Numbered from the stretch's first letter, positions 1-7,801 are shown. The stretch: DNA of 12,124 bases from an uncultured Opitutales bacterium (GCA_934700265.1 CAKUXH010000022.1:1-12124); one strand, 5' to 3'. A program made the numbers and translations. Notes: generated from the letters alone by a model not told the origin.

Positions 1-211
1 ATCGGTAACATGTCAAATTATTACGAGAATGGCATCCAAGAGTTCGATCGCAAACACTCCATTTATGAATCCGTGGCTCAATTACCTTCAGAAAAATACC
101 GACAAAGTCATGTCCGTTACGAAACACATCTGTTACGCTCTATCGAGAAGAATATGCGCACTACGCTCCATGCAAGGCTTTGGGCAGATGAATTTTGGTT
201 TCTTTTGGTAA
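1..211 (+). pseudogene. C-terminal remnant of an 'N-A-x-K-H-G' family conserved hypothetical gene
   Basis: This is the broken 3' end of a gene that enters from the left edge. One frame (from position 10) reads a stretch containing RYETHLLRSIEKNMRT. That resembles the C-terminal 'RYE...L.R...' helix of a widespread hypothetical family whose N-terminus carries an STGPxT...NAxKHG signature. The next frame, ending at the TAA at 209-211, reads ALRSMQGFG...FFW. A second wreck at 7468-7781 has the N-terminal signature of the same family and ends in LRSLQGFGFVW, so the two tails are homologous. The switch of frame between the two segments, around 150-165, shows that the gene is dead. The function of the family is not known to me. 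I see no transposase motif. Assignment to the family rests on my recognition of the pattern and on the internal comparison between the two copies. Confidence 0.5.
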
Positions 212-233
212 AATTAAGTTTTCTTAGTGAAAT
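161..233 (+). repeat. Diverged direct repeat, copy 1
   Basis: The segment runs from CTACGCTCCATGCAAGGC through GGTAAAATTAAG to TTAGTGAAA. It aligns with 7746-7801 on the same strand. Shared blocks are the GGCTTTGG core, TTTGGTAAA, TTAA and TTAGT. Copy 1 has an extra insertion of about ten bases after GGCTTTGGG. It covers the last codons and the 3' flank of the remnant gene, so it is an old duplicated gene end and not a short mobile repeat. Confidence 0.5.
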
Positions 234-401
234 GCTCGAGATTCTTTAGTGAATCTGTGCTGAATATCTTTTTTCGTACAAAATTAAGGTGTTTTGAAAT
301 GGTTTTTACAAAAATTTTCAAAAAAATTAAGATTTCTCCTAAAGTTTTTCAAAAAACAGCCAATATATTAAAGTGTTACATGCATTGTCATTTTTTGCAT
401 T

Positions 402-898
402 ATGAAGGTTGTTGGTTCTATTATTGCTAGCTTAGGTAGCGAATGTCTTCCATATAAAAATTTACTTCCTTTTGGAGGTAAAACGATGCTACAATTTGGC
501 GTAGAAAAACTTCAACAATCAAAATTGGTTAACAAAATTATAATATCAACTGAAAGCGAGTTAATCACGCAAACGATCGCTCAGTTGGACATAAAAATTC
601 TACAAAAATCGCCAGAACTAGCCCAGGATAATATTCCATCAATTTCATTATTTCAGCACATATTGAGACATTATCCAGGTGATGAGCATGTAAATTTAAA
701 TATTAATTTTGCCTTATGTCAACCAGAAGTAATCGATAGAGCTGTTGAAATCACAATTGAAAAGGGAGAAATCTTGTCTAAACCTATGCCCAACAATTGT
801 TCAATTATGGTGACTTTCCAGACACATTCGATGATTCAAACACAGGTGCTATTAATGTTCATACAAAAGAAGATTTGTTCGAGCTCAAGGAAAATTAG
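402..898 (+). pseudogene. Decayed NeuA/SpsF-type cytidylyltransferase
   Basis: The family activates acidic or related sugars with CTP for glycan assembly. The first about 127 codons read as a typical N-terminal Rossmann-like half, with MKVVGSIIA at the start, YKNLLPFGGK at about residues 18-27, STESELI at about 50-56 and a conserved PEVIDRA stretch. After SKP at 777-785 the frame breaks. The shifted frame reads YAQQLFNYGDFPDTFDDS and then a normal family ending, GAINVHTKEDL, stopping at TAG 896-898. One missing T after CCT (783-785) explains the shift. The CTP-binding signature, normally A-R-x-G-S-x-R-L-P-x-K-N, is here ASLGSECLPYKN, so both arginines are gone. The unshifted frame runs on into the downstream phospholipase, giving a misleading 542-codon open frame. 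I judge this a true pseudogene, perhaps a former member of the neighbouring glycan locus. Confidence 0.8.
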
Positions 899-911
899 AA
901 GGATGGAAGTT

Positions 912-2030
912 ATGAAAATAAAAACAATGATAAAAGCAATTTTTGGCTGTTTTGCACTTCACACTTATGGAGATGTTTTTCAAGATAGCTCAATTTTTGA
1001 GCAAGAAAAGCATGAAACGGCATTTTTAGAACAAACAGAAGCATTTTCAGATGAAACTACTTTTAGTAAAAATTTTATAGATCAACAACTTAACAGGGAA
1101 AAATTGACAGAAAATTCTGTACCTATTCCTTTGATTAATAATTCAGAAAGTAATTTCCTTCAAAATTGGATGGAACATCATCAAAACGAACTTGCACGAA
1201 AAAAATTTAAAGAAATAATTTTGCCAGGTTCTCATGATTCCGGTGCTTACGTATTCACAAAAGAAAGTAAATTGGTAGAATTGCCCGGTTGGCTTAACAA
1301 ACCTGTAGGAACTTTTATTTGGTCAAAGTTTGTATCTGTGATAAAACGTTGGTGTAAAACACAAAAATTAAATATTCACCAACAATTACAACGTGGTGTA
1401 CGTTACTTTGACCTACGAATCAGTCAAGATACTGATAAAAAATTTTACCTGTATCACGGACTTCAGTCTGTTAAAGTAGAAGATGTATTTAAGGTTTTTG
1501 CTGCTTTTTTAGCCAAAAATAAAGGTGAAATTATTATTTTAGATTTATCGCATTTTAAAAATGTTAATCATGAAAATTTCATCAAACTTATACAAAAATA
1601 TTTAGGTGAGTTTAGTGTACCTAAAGATGTCTTAACTTCAGCAACTTATGAAAATTTAATAAAAAATAATCAGAGATGTTGTTTGTTTTATGATAATAGT
1701 TCTTTTTCTAAAAAATATAAATTTTTATTGGGTAAAAGTGATTCTTTTTGGGCCAATAAACAAAATATACATGAACTAAAACAAAGTTTAAGCAAATATC
1801 ATGAAAAAACTACCCATTCAAAACCTTGGGTTCTACAATGGGTTTTAACTCCTAATGCTAAATACGTTGCAAAGCATCTAAGTAAATCGGTGGAAGATTT
1901 AGCAAAAATTACCCATCAGGACCTCATGCCTTTTCTCAAAGAGTTTCAAAAAAAATCTGCATTAAATATTGTTATGTTTGATTTTGTAAACAGGTCACTG
2001 TGTGAATCCATTATAGATTTAAACTTCTAA
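912..2030 (+). CDS. PLCXD-like phosphatidylinositol-specific phospholipase C (X domain), probably secreted
   Basis: This 372-residue protein has a PI-PLC X domain at about residues 95-365. The family cleaves phosphatidylinositol or its glycosylated forms to diacylglycerol and inositol phosphate. The first catalytic histidine sits in LPGSHDSGAY (His108). The RGVRYFDLRIS strand carries Asp167 and Arg169, and the second histidine lies in YHGLQS (His182). These are followed by EIIILDLSHF and a C-terminal NIVMFDFVNRS that matches the last strand of the barrel. The spacing and the WCKTQ...IHQQLQRG segment resemble eukaryotic PLCXD proteins more than the classical Bacillus enzyme. The N-terminus (MKIKTMIKAIFGCFALHTYG) looks like a short export signal, and residues 27-90 are polar linker. 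I chose ATG 912 because AAGGA at 898-902 gives a well-spaced ribosome site and because upstream codons belong to the dead cytidylyltransferase. Probably a host-lipid-directed enzyme (inference). Confidence 0.85.
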   Translation: MKIKTMIKAIFGCFALHTYGDVFQDSSIFEQEKHETAFLEQTEAFSDETTFSKNFIDQQLNREKLTENSVPIPLINNSESNFLQNWMEHHQNELARKKFKEIILPGSHDSGAYVFTKESKLVELPGWLNKPVGTFIWSKFVSVIKRWCKTQKLNIHQQLQRGVRYFDLRISQDTDKKFYLYHGLQSVKVEDVFKVFAAFLAKNKGEIIILDLSHFKNVNHENFIKLIQKYLGEFSVPKDVLTSATYENLIKNNQRCCLFYDNSSFSKKYKFLLGKSDSFWANKQNIHELKQSLSKYHEKTTHSKPWVLQWVLTPNAKYVAKHLSKSVEDLAKITHQDLMPFLKEFQKKSALNIVMFDFVNRSLCESIIDLNF

Positions 2031-2102
2031 ACAATTCTACTGCGTCTGTTCATCTAGGGGAAAATTTAACTTCTAGGCTATTGTACAGGCGTTTTAAAGG
2101 CG

Positions 2103-2816
2103 TTACAATTTTTCTATAATTTTATCCGCACCTGGAACTGGATAAGCATACAAAGGAATACGTCTTGCAACGATTTCCGATAAATCTACATCACAAGGCC
2201 ATTCTTTAACAATTTTCGAAAGTTGGTTTAATGTCCACTTGCGAGCAAAACTATTTGTAAGGGTAAAAAACATTATTTTCAAATCCAAAAAGAACGAAGC
2301 ATGCTCAATATACAAAAGAGCCAAACGTGATTTCCATGGACGTTCTATTTGAGCATACAATAAATCAGGATCCTTAGATCCATTTAAAATACTCCCCTCA
2401 TCTGAGAAAACAATAGAAGATATATCTGTTATACCTGGCTTTATGTTCAAAATTTTTCTCTCTTCTGTTGTATAACGATTTACTTCCACTTCAACCTGAG
2501 GCCTTGGACCAACAATATTGATATCACCTTTAAGAACATTAATGATTTGAGCAAATTCATCTAATTTAAATTTACGCACAAGTTTTCCGATGGGTGTAAT
2601 TCTTGGATCATCATTAGCTGTAGAATCGATTTTATATTTATACGAATCAACGCACATTGAACGCAATTTTATCATTTTAAAAAGTTTACCATTTTTACCA
2701 ACACGATTGGCAACATAAAAAGGATTGTGCCGATCATAGAGATAAATTAACAATGCAAAAAATAATATTATCGGAAGGACAAAAATTGCGATACATAGAG
2801 AAAAAATAAATCTCAT
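2103..2816 (-). CDS. Polyprenyl-phosphate sugar-1-phosphate transferase (bacterial sugar transferase family)
   Basis: The enzyme moves a sugar-1-phosphate from a nucleotide sugar to a polyprenyl phosphate and so starts a surface glycan on the inner face of the cytoplasmic membrane. From ATG 2816 it has 237 residues. There is one hydrophobic segment at about residues 2-26. Then come the family blocks: NRVGKNGKLFKMIKLRSM (37-54), DDPRITPIGKLVRKFKLDE (69-87) with the Asp-Glu pair at 86-87, INVLKGDINIVGPRPQ (92-107), and KPGITD. This is the short, single-membrane-segment form (PglC/WcaJ-core type), with a C-terminal tail of about 45 residues that I cannot assign. It is the last gene of the operon. 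Start 2816 overlaps the upstream TGA as ATGA, a classic coupled arrangement. ATG at 2822 or 2849 would also be in frame, but both lack a ribosome site. Confidence 0.9.
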   Translation of the reverse strand: MRFIFSLCIAIFVLPIILFFALLIYLYDRHNPFYVANRVGKNGKLFKMIKLRSMCVDSYKYKIDSTANDDPRITPIGKLVRKFKLDEFAQIINVLKGDINIVGPRPQVEVEVNRYTTEERKILNIKPGITDISSIVFSDEGSILNGSKDPDLLYAQIERPWKSRLALLYIEHASFFLDLKIMFFTLTNSFARKWTLNQLSKIVKEWPCDVDLSEIVARRIPLYAYPVPGADKIIEKL

Positions 2817-3727
2817 ATCCATTTTATACGATTTTTGATTATCGAACAACAGTTCTCAACCGTTAAACCAGAACAGTCCATAAGTTCTTTGGCCGAACCT
2901 CCTACATCTAGGAATCGATCTGGCAATCCCAGTCTTGTGACCGGTAAATGGATGAGATGATCTGATAAAAACTCACAAATAGAGCTCCCAAAACCGCCGC
3001 ATAAATTATGCTCTTCTAAAGTAATAACATGTTTTCGATTTTTTAAAACCTCCATTAAACTTTTTTCTGGAAGAGGTTTTAATCTTGGAATCGTAAACAA
3101 ATCACAAGGAAACGAAAGATTTTGTATTATTTTTTCTGCTAGTTCCATTGTAGAACCATGTGTAAAAAAGACAATCTCAGAATCAAAAATATGCCCAACA
3201 GAATTGCAAACATCTATGTTTACGTGACGCACCTGTTTTGGATCTACCTTTACTTTGGCTAAACGAACATAACCAGGGCCTCGTTCTTCTATTAAATCTT
3301 TAATGACCACTTGGATTTCATTGTAATCAGATGGGCTATAAATTTTTAAATTGGGGATTGCTCTCATTATTGCAAAATCTTCAGTTGCATGATGACTCAT
3401 TCCCAAAGAACCATATCCTAATCCACTGCCTACAGAAATAATTTTAACATCAGCATTATGATAGCACACATCATTACGAATTTGTTCCAAACAACGCAGA
3501 GTACAAAAATTGCCGATACTATATGTAAATACTTTGTATCCTTCCAAAGACAACCCTGTTGCTACTCCTGTCATGTTTTGTTCAGCGATACCCATATTTA
3601 AAAATTGGTCCGGCAAATCACATCGATACTTATCAAGTACCCCAAACCCCAAATCTCCTGTTAATAATAAGACATTTTTATTCTCTACAGCCGCTTGTGT
3701 TAATAGTTTTATAAAATTATCTCTCAT
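2813..3727 (-). CDS. Transketolase-like protein, C-terminal half (pyrimidine-binding and C-terminal domains)
   Basis: This 304-residue protein is the second subunit of a split transketolase. Visible features are LLTGDLGFG near residues 21-29 and the FLNMGIAEQNM block (42-52), whose Glu49 is the residue expected to activate the thiamine diphosphate pyrimidine. They are followed by GLGYGSLGMSHHATED (102-117), SPSDYNE, and a C-terminal domain with TLEEHNLCGGFGSS. It should pair with the product of the gene just upstream to move a two-carbon ketol unit between sugars. The start has a perfect ribosome site, AAGGAG at 3740-3735, seven bases from ATG 3727. It overlaps the end of the N-half gene by 11 bases. 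Its place between sugar-modifying genes and the priming transferase suggests a dedicated role in making or branching an unusual sugar, not central carbon metabolism (inference). Confidence 0.92.
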   Translation of the reverse strand: MRDNFIKLLTQAAVENKNVLLLTGDLGFGVLDKYRCDLPDQFLNMGIAEQNMTGVATGLSLEGYKVFTYSIGNFCTLRCLEQIRNDVCYHNADVKIISVGSGLGYGSLGMSHHATEDFAIMRAIPNLKIYSPSDYNEIQVVIKDLIEERGPGYVRLAKVKVDPKQVRHVNIDVCNSVGHIFDSEIVFFTHGSTMELAEKIIQNLSFPCDLFTIPRLKPLPEKSLMEVLKNRKHVITLEEHNLCGGFGSSICEFLSDHLIHLPVTRLGLPDRFLDVGGSAKELMDCSGLTVENCCSIIKNRIKWI

Positions 3728-4526
3728 TTAAAATCTCCTTATGTGCTTTTTCATATTCTTCCCCTCGAGGGCATCTATAATGCCAAAGGACAGTATTTTC
3801 CATAAAAGAGACACCCTGTCCTTTTACTGTATGAGCAATCAAAACATGCGGAGAATTTTCGTTATTTAATGACTTTAATTTATTTTCTATATCATTATGA
3901 TTGTGACCATCACATTCTTTAACTTCCCAATTAAAAGACTCAAACTTTTCTTTTAATGGTTCCAATGCTACTGTGTTTTGAATTTTGTCTAAACTTTGAA
4001 TTTTATTGTAATCGATGATCACATATAAATTGTCCAAATGATGATGTGCTGCAAACAAAATAGCTTCCCAATTAGAACCTTCATCTAATTCTCCATCGGA
4101 TAATAAAACCACAGACTTGTAATCTAATTTTCGTTTTTTACCCGCTAAAGCAATTCCACTTGCCACACTCAAAGCATGCCCTAAACTTCCTGTAGACAAC
4201 TCTATCCCAGGAACTTTGTAATGTGCATGTCCTAATAGAAGGGAATTTTTTTTATAAAAAGAACTAAGCTCATCCAATGGGAAAAAACCAATTCTAGCTA
4301 ACGTGCTATATAATATCGCAACAGCATGCCCTTTACTTAAGAAAAACCGATCACGATTTTCCATTTTTGTATTGAGAGGATCTATTTTTAAAAATCTTGT
4401 GTATAAAACAGATAAAATATCAGCGATTGAAAAATTACTTCCTATGTGCGACGAACCTGCTTCACTGATCATAGATAAAGTATCTAATCGCATTTCTTTT
4501 GCTAAAATTTTTGGGTCACTTTTCAT
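3717..4526 (-). CDS. Transketolase-like protein, N-terminal half (thiamine diphosphate-binding domain)
   Basis: This 269-residue protein corresponds to the first domain of transketolase. The thiamine diphosphate motif is clear. It opens with LSDGELDEGSNWEA at about residues 142-155 and closes with DYNKIQ at 172-177, the usual spacing for the Mg-pyrophosphate site; Ser replaces the first Gly, as is common in split forms. Other family residues are GSSHIGSN (His27), FLSKGHAVAILY (His67) and TGSLGHALSVASGIA (112-126). It would form an active enzyme only with the C-half encoded next. ATG 4526 starts three bases after the stop of the O-methyltransferase gene with no strong ribosome site, so translation is probably coupled. 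Complete transketolases are single chains of about 650 residues; the two halves here total 573, normal for the split type. Confidence 0.92.
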   Translation of the reverse strand: MKSDPKILAKEMRLDTLSMISEAGSSHIGSNFSIADILSVLYTRFLKIDPLNTKMENRDRFFLSKGHAVAILYSTLARIGFFPLDELSSFYKKNSLLLGHAHYKVPGIELSTGSLGHALSVASGIALAGKKRKLDYKSVVLLSDGELDEGSNWEAILFAAHHHLDNLYVIIDYNKIQSLDKIQNTVALEPLKEKFESFNWEVKECDGHNHNDIENKLKSLNNENSPHVLIAHTVKGQGVSFMENTVLWHYRCPRGEEYEKAHKEILNER

Positions 4527-4529
4527 ATT

Positions 4530-5288
4530 TTAAATCTCAATATAACCTATGTAAGGATCAAAATCAAATCTTTGAATTTTAGGAATCTTATTAGAAAACT
4601 TTTCAATCATTGCAAGTGTTTCACCAGGCCATAATGGATTATCTAATTCATCAAATGCTAAAATGGAACCTTTCGGCATACGTGGTAAAAAATTTTCAAG
4701 AGCAATTTTAGTTGGTTCATACAAATCAAAATCCATAAATAATAAACTTATTAAGAGGTGTTTCTTTTTATTCATAAAATCAGGAATAGATTTACAGGCA
4801 TCACCTTGGATCAATTCTACTTTATTGACATGCCCCAAAAACCTTGTTTTATCCACTATGGAAATTAATTCTTCCAGTTCTTCTTTACTGTTAGCGTATA
4901 AACCACCTTCAGCTACCTGGTTGGAAACAACAGTCCTATCAGCTTCTGAAACCGATGGAAAACCAGAAAACGAATCAAAACCATAAATTCGACGTGTCAA
5001 ATTTACAGGTTCCAAAATAGCCGAAAATTTGAGCCATGACATTATTCCAAAACCTTGAAACACACCACATTCAACGATAGATCCTTTTAATGGAAGAATT
5101 TTTTTAAATAATTCGTATAAAGCTAAAAATCTTGTCAGATTTTGTCGTCGCACATATTTTGGGAAATTTTCAATTTTTTTATCCCAAGAACAACAATTTT
5201 TATCAAAACATTCTTTTACTCTACAACCTTCATCGGCCTCAGCAGGAGTCCTCAAACCTCCTTCTAAATTTTTAATTTTTTCAATCAT
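4530..5288 (-). CDS. TylF/MycF-like SAM-dependent O-methyltransferase
   Basis: This 252-residue protein matches the TylF/macrocin O-methyltransferase family, which methylates sugar hydroxyls and needs a divalent metal. The SAM site is GSIVECGVFQGFG (69-81). Next come YGFDSFSGFPSV (102-113), the acidic strand LLFMDFDLYEPT (182-193), and AFDELDNPLWPGE (211-223), which includes the acidic residues expected to hold the metal. Members occur both in antibiotic deoxysugar pathways and in LPS or capsule loci; the present context argues for the second. The first 40 residues contain four closely spaced cysteines (22, 27, 32, 33), which I do not recognise as a family feature. The gene overlaps the upstream methyltransferase by 8 bases. 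Its AAAGGAG lies inside that gene, 12 bases from the start, a long spacing. The exact sugar position is unknown. Confidence 0.88.
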   Translation of the reverse strand: MIEKIKNLEGGLRTPAEADEGCRVKECFDKNCCSWDKKIENFPKYVRRQNLTRFLALYELFKKILPLKGSIVECGVFQGFGIMSWLKFSAILEPVNLTRRIYGFDSFSGFPSVSEADRTVVSNQVAEGGLYANSKEELEELISIVDKTRFLGHVNKVELIQGDACKSIPDFMNKKKHLLISLLFMDFDLYEPTKIALENFLPRMPKGSILAFDELDNPLWPGETLAMIEKFSNKIPKIQRFDFDPYIGYIEI

Positions 5289-6057
5289 TTTTTATAATAT
5301 CTCCTTTAAATACAAATTTAAATGCATACTTACTCAATATAGGGAAGGTTTTATCTAAAAAATCAACAATTTTCGTTGTCATTCTATCTCCGACTACATA
5401 TCGAAGGAATGGCCCTATAAACGCAAATACTCCATAAAAATTTATTTCAGAATATTCAAAACAATTCTTTATTGCATTTATCGTTTCTTTTTTTGGAATG
5501 CCTAAAACCGTCTGCTTTGTCGTTTTTCCAAACAAATAATTCAATTTTCGTTTTAAATTAAAAAAAGGCGAATATCCATAGGTATCAACGACTATGAGGC
5601 ATCCATCCGGCTTCAACCATTTTTTTATGTTAGTCAAAAAGATATCCAAATTTAGATATGATAAACTACCCGACATGCAAATAATATCAAATTCGTGTTC
5701 GGGCAATTCAATAGATTCTACATCCGCTGTTTCAAACCGTAAATTACGACTGCCTAACTCTTTAAGATGATGATTGCAAATATCGATGCTTTCTTTTGAA
5801 ATATCTAAACAAAAAACATTTCCATTGCTTAAACGTTCGATGTCAAAAGAAAATTCTCCCATACCACAACAAAGCTCTAAAATACGTGGAGCTTTATCTG
5901 CAAATTGTCGAAAATATCCTATATATTTTTTATATGGAGATTTTAGATAATCAGGACAAAAATCTACCCAACTGATATATTTCCTACGAATATTAGCTTT
6001 TTGTGCATACCAATCTTTTTCAACAGATTTAGTTAACTCCGAATTACTACATGGCAT
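5281..6057 (-). CDS. Class I SAM-dependent methyltransferase
   Basis: This 258-residue protein has a standard seven-strand methyltransferase core. Motif I is ILELCCGMGEFS (59-70). The acidic end of strand 2 is VFCLDIS (Asp85). ETADVESIEL (109-118) gives the adenine-contact aspartate, and FDIICMSGSLSYL (123-135) is the motif IV region. The C-terminal 90 residues are basic and aromatic and carry a moderately hydrophobic patch (FAFIGPFLRYVVG), possibly for membrane or glycolipid contact. The family is too broad to name the substrate. The location between the aminotransferase and a TylF-like enzyme suggests N-, C- or O-methylation of the same sugar (inference). It begins 5 bases after the aminotransferase stop, with a modest AGG about 8 bases before ATG 6057, and its last codons overlap the next gene. 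Confidence 0.82.
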   Translation of the reverse strand: MPCSNSELTKSVEKDWYAQKANIRRKYISWVDFCPDYLKSPYKKYIGYFRQFADKAPRILELCCGMGEFSFDIERLSNGNVFCLDISKESIDICNHHLKELGSRNLRFETADVESIELPEHEFDIICMSGSLSYLNLDIFLTNIKKWLKPDGCLIVVDTYGYSPFFNLKRKLNYLFGKTTKQTVLGIPKKETINAIKNCFEYSEINFYGVFAFIGPFLRYVVGDRMTTKIVDFLDKTFPILSKYAFKFVFKGDIIKND

Positions 6058-6062
6058 ACCAA

Positions 6063-7184
6063 TTACCTATAAAATTTTTCAATCTTTTCACAAATATAAT
6101 CTACCTCATCATCCGTAACCGAAGTGTTTAAAGGAAGCATAAAGCAACGTTTGAATAGTAATTCGGTACGTTGTAGATTATTTATATTGAAGTGCATGCT
6201 ATCTTTTAATTCTGTAATTTGATGCAATGCTCTACCACCCCACTGAATAATTGTTCCAATACCATTTTCTTTCAAATAATTACGCAAAGCATCACGATTT
6301 TCCGCTTCAATTTCAAAGTTTTGGCAAACGTCATAGTGTTTTTTATCGTGATCACTAGGTGCTGGAGGAAGCTTAATTTCAGAAATTTTTGATAATTGAT
6401 CACAATATCGTTGAACAATTTCGCGACGACGTTGCATCGTTTTTTCGTAATATTTAAATTTGGCTAATAAAACAGCAGCTTGTAAGTTATCTAAACGCGT
6501 ACCAATACCCCACATACAAACTTGGTTTGTTTCTGGATCACGGCCATGGTTGCGCATGCAAGAAACATCATAAGCGATTTTATCATCGTCTGTTAAAACA
6601 ATTCCACCATCGCCGAAACATCCTAAAACTTTCGTTGGATAAAAGCTAATAGAACCTGCTTTTCCCCATGTACCTGCACAACGGTCCAAATATTTCGAAC
6701 CTAATGCTTGAGCTGCATCTTCTAAAATAATCAAACCATGTTTATCAGCGATTTTTTGCAATTTATCCATTTCGCAAGTACGCCCATTTAATTGGGTCGG
6801 CATAATGGCTTTTGTTTTTGACGTTATCGCAGCTTCTACTTTATCGACATTCATCAAATGATCATCACCACAATCTACTAAAACAGGAACTGCACCTAAC
6901 CAACCAGCAGCAATAGCAGTTGCAATAAAGGTATGCGAGGACATAATGACTTCATCTCCAGCCTTGACACCGCAGGCTTTCATCATTAGAATAAGGCTAT
7001 CGGTTCCATTTCCAACTCCTATGGCATATTTCACTCCTGTAAATTTTGCCATTGCTTGTTCAAAATCTTTGAGCTCTTGCTGCATAATAAATGTGCCTTT
7101 ATTTAAGACATTTTGAAGAGCTGCATCTACATCTTCTTTAAATTCATTGTATAAAAAATCATAACGAAAATATGGAATATTCAT
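6063..7184 (-). CDS. DegT/DnrJ/EryC1/StrS-family sugar aminotransferase
   Basis: This 373-residue PLP enzyme of normal family length transfers an amino group to a keto-nucleotide-sugar. The PLP lysine is Lys185 in SFYPTKVLGCFGDGG. Asp156 and Gln159 in LEDAAQALGS contact the cofactor ring, and GNGTDSL (58-64) holds the phosphate. The usual P-V-H-L-Y-G loop is replaced by PTQLNGRTCEMD (129-140), a variant found in some LPS-locus members. The C-terminal NHGR and GIGTRLDNLQAA blocks are intact. It is the first gene of the operon. ATG 7184 has no obvious ribosome site; a TATAAT lies only three bases upstream, too close for an ordinary promoter. The keto-sugar-forming enzyme, such as a dehydratase or dehydrogenase, is not in the window, so the exact sugar cannot be named. 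Confidence 0.93.
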   Translation of the reverse strand: MNIPYFRYDFLYNEFKEDVDAALQNVLNKGTFIMQQELKDFEQAMAKFTGVKYAIGVGNGTDSLILMMKACGVKAGDEVIMSSHTFIATAIAAGWLGAVPVLVDCGDDHLMNVDKVEAAITSKTKAIMPTQLNGRTCEMDKLQKIADKHGLIILEDAAQALGSKYLDRCAGTWGKAGSISFYPTKVLGCFGDGGIVLTDDDKIAYDVSCMRNHGRDPETNQVCMWGIGTRLDNLQAAVLLAKFKYYEKTMQRRREIVQRYCDQLSKISEIKLPPAPSDHDKKHYDVCQNFEIEAENRDALRNYLKENGIGTIIQWGGRALHQITELKDSMHFNINNLQRTELLFKRCFMLPLNTSVTDDEVDYICEKIEKFYR

Positions 7185-7467
7185 AATATTATATTAAAAA
7201 ATACCAGTAAACTAATGTGGCATTTTTGTAAAGGAAATTATCAAAAAACAGTTAAACTTCTCCTTTACTTTAAAAATTGACTCCTTTAAACAACATTTTA
7301 GATCATTGTCCCAAATTTTTTCTAACATGCAACTATGGTACATTCGATTACGACGGTATTAAACAAATCAATGTGCTCGATTGGCTCATAAATTGCTAAA
7401 AACCTCGAATATTTTTTTTCATTTTCTCTTCTTTTCTCCGATAATAACAGGCATAGTAACACTATAA

Positions 7468-7781
7468 TTACAGGAATTATCGGAAAATCGGAAAAATACG
7501 TAGTTATCAACCTGGCTGCAGACAGAATTAGAAAAAGCTAAATTGGCTTTAAATGCCACAAAGCATAAGATTTTCACAAAAAACTGCTTGAAGAACATTT
7601 CAAATGAAGAATCGCTGGATTACGAAGTGTTTAGATTGGAAATTTTTGAGAGCTTAAGGCCAAAAGACCAGATACAAGCAATTTTGTGTGATAAAATAGT
7701 GATCGATGTTTGTCAGTGCATTGTATCGAAAGAAACCTGAGCATATTACGTTCTTTGCAGGGCTTTGGCTTCGTTTGGTAA
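7468..7781 (+). pseudogene. Second wreck of the 'N-A-x-K-H-G' family hypothetical gene, internally deleted
   Basis: In one frame the sequence reads LQELSENRKNT, a TAG stop at 7501-7503, then LSTWLQTELEKAK and LALNATKHKIFTKN. This is a worn version of the family signature ENRxNAxxSTGPxTxxGKAKxxLNATKHGxxxKN. It continues with YEVFRLEIFESLRPKDQ and ILCDKIVIDV and stops at TGA 7738-7740. In the next frame SILRSLQGFGFVW ends at TAA 7779-7781 and matches the tail of the remnant at 1-211. So the middle and most of the C-terminal half have been lost, and N-terminal and terminal pieces are joined out of frame. There is an internal stop and no usable start codon. Together with 1-211, it brackets the phospholipase and glycan genes in direct orientation. 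The function of the family is unknown to me. Confidence 0.6.
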
Positions 7782-7801
7782 ATTAAATTTGGTTAGTAAA
7801 A
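7746..7801 (+). repeat. Diverged direct repeat, copy 2
   Basis: This is the partner of 161-233, on the same strand. It carries GGGCTTTGG, GTTTGGTAAATTAAATTTGG and TTAGTAAAA. The similarity goes past the stop codon into the flank, so the two loci share more than the coding end. Confidence 0.5.

Noticed and set aside
227..430. A 67-codon plus-strand frame between the left remnant and the cytidylyltransferase.
   Set aside because: Composition is typical of random A/T-rich sequence, it has no recognisable motif, and it overlaps the true cytidylyltransferase start in another frame.
402..2030. A single 542-codon cytidylyltransferase-phospholipase fusion enzyme.
   Set aside because: The native cytidylyltransferase ending is present in another frame with its own stop at 896-898, and the phospholipase has its own ribosome site and ATG at 912.
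2031..2102. A shared terminator between the convergent phospholipase gene and glycan operon.
   Set aside because: Only short direct repeats (GGCGTT) are visible. I could find no stable stem followed by a T run on either strand.
7188..7193. TATAAT on the minus strand just before the aminotransferase start.
   Set aside because: It ends three bases before ATG 7184, so transcription would begin inside the start codon, and no -35 box is correctly spaced. A leaderless mRNA is possible but unsupported.
7322..7510. A 62-codon minus-strand frame with a hydrophobic N-terminal stretch.
   Set aside because: It overlaps the recognisable N-terminus of the plus-strand pseudogene, has no ribosome site and no family resemblance. 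The hydrophobic residues follow from the A/T-rich opposite strand.
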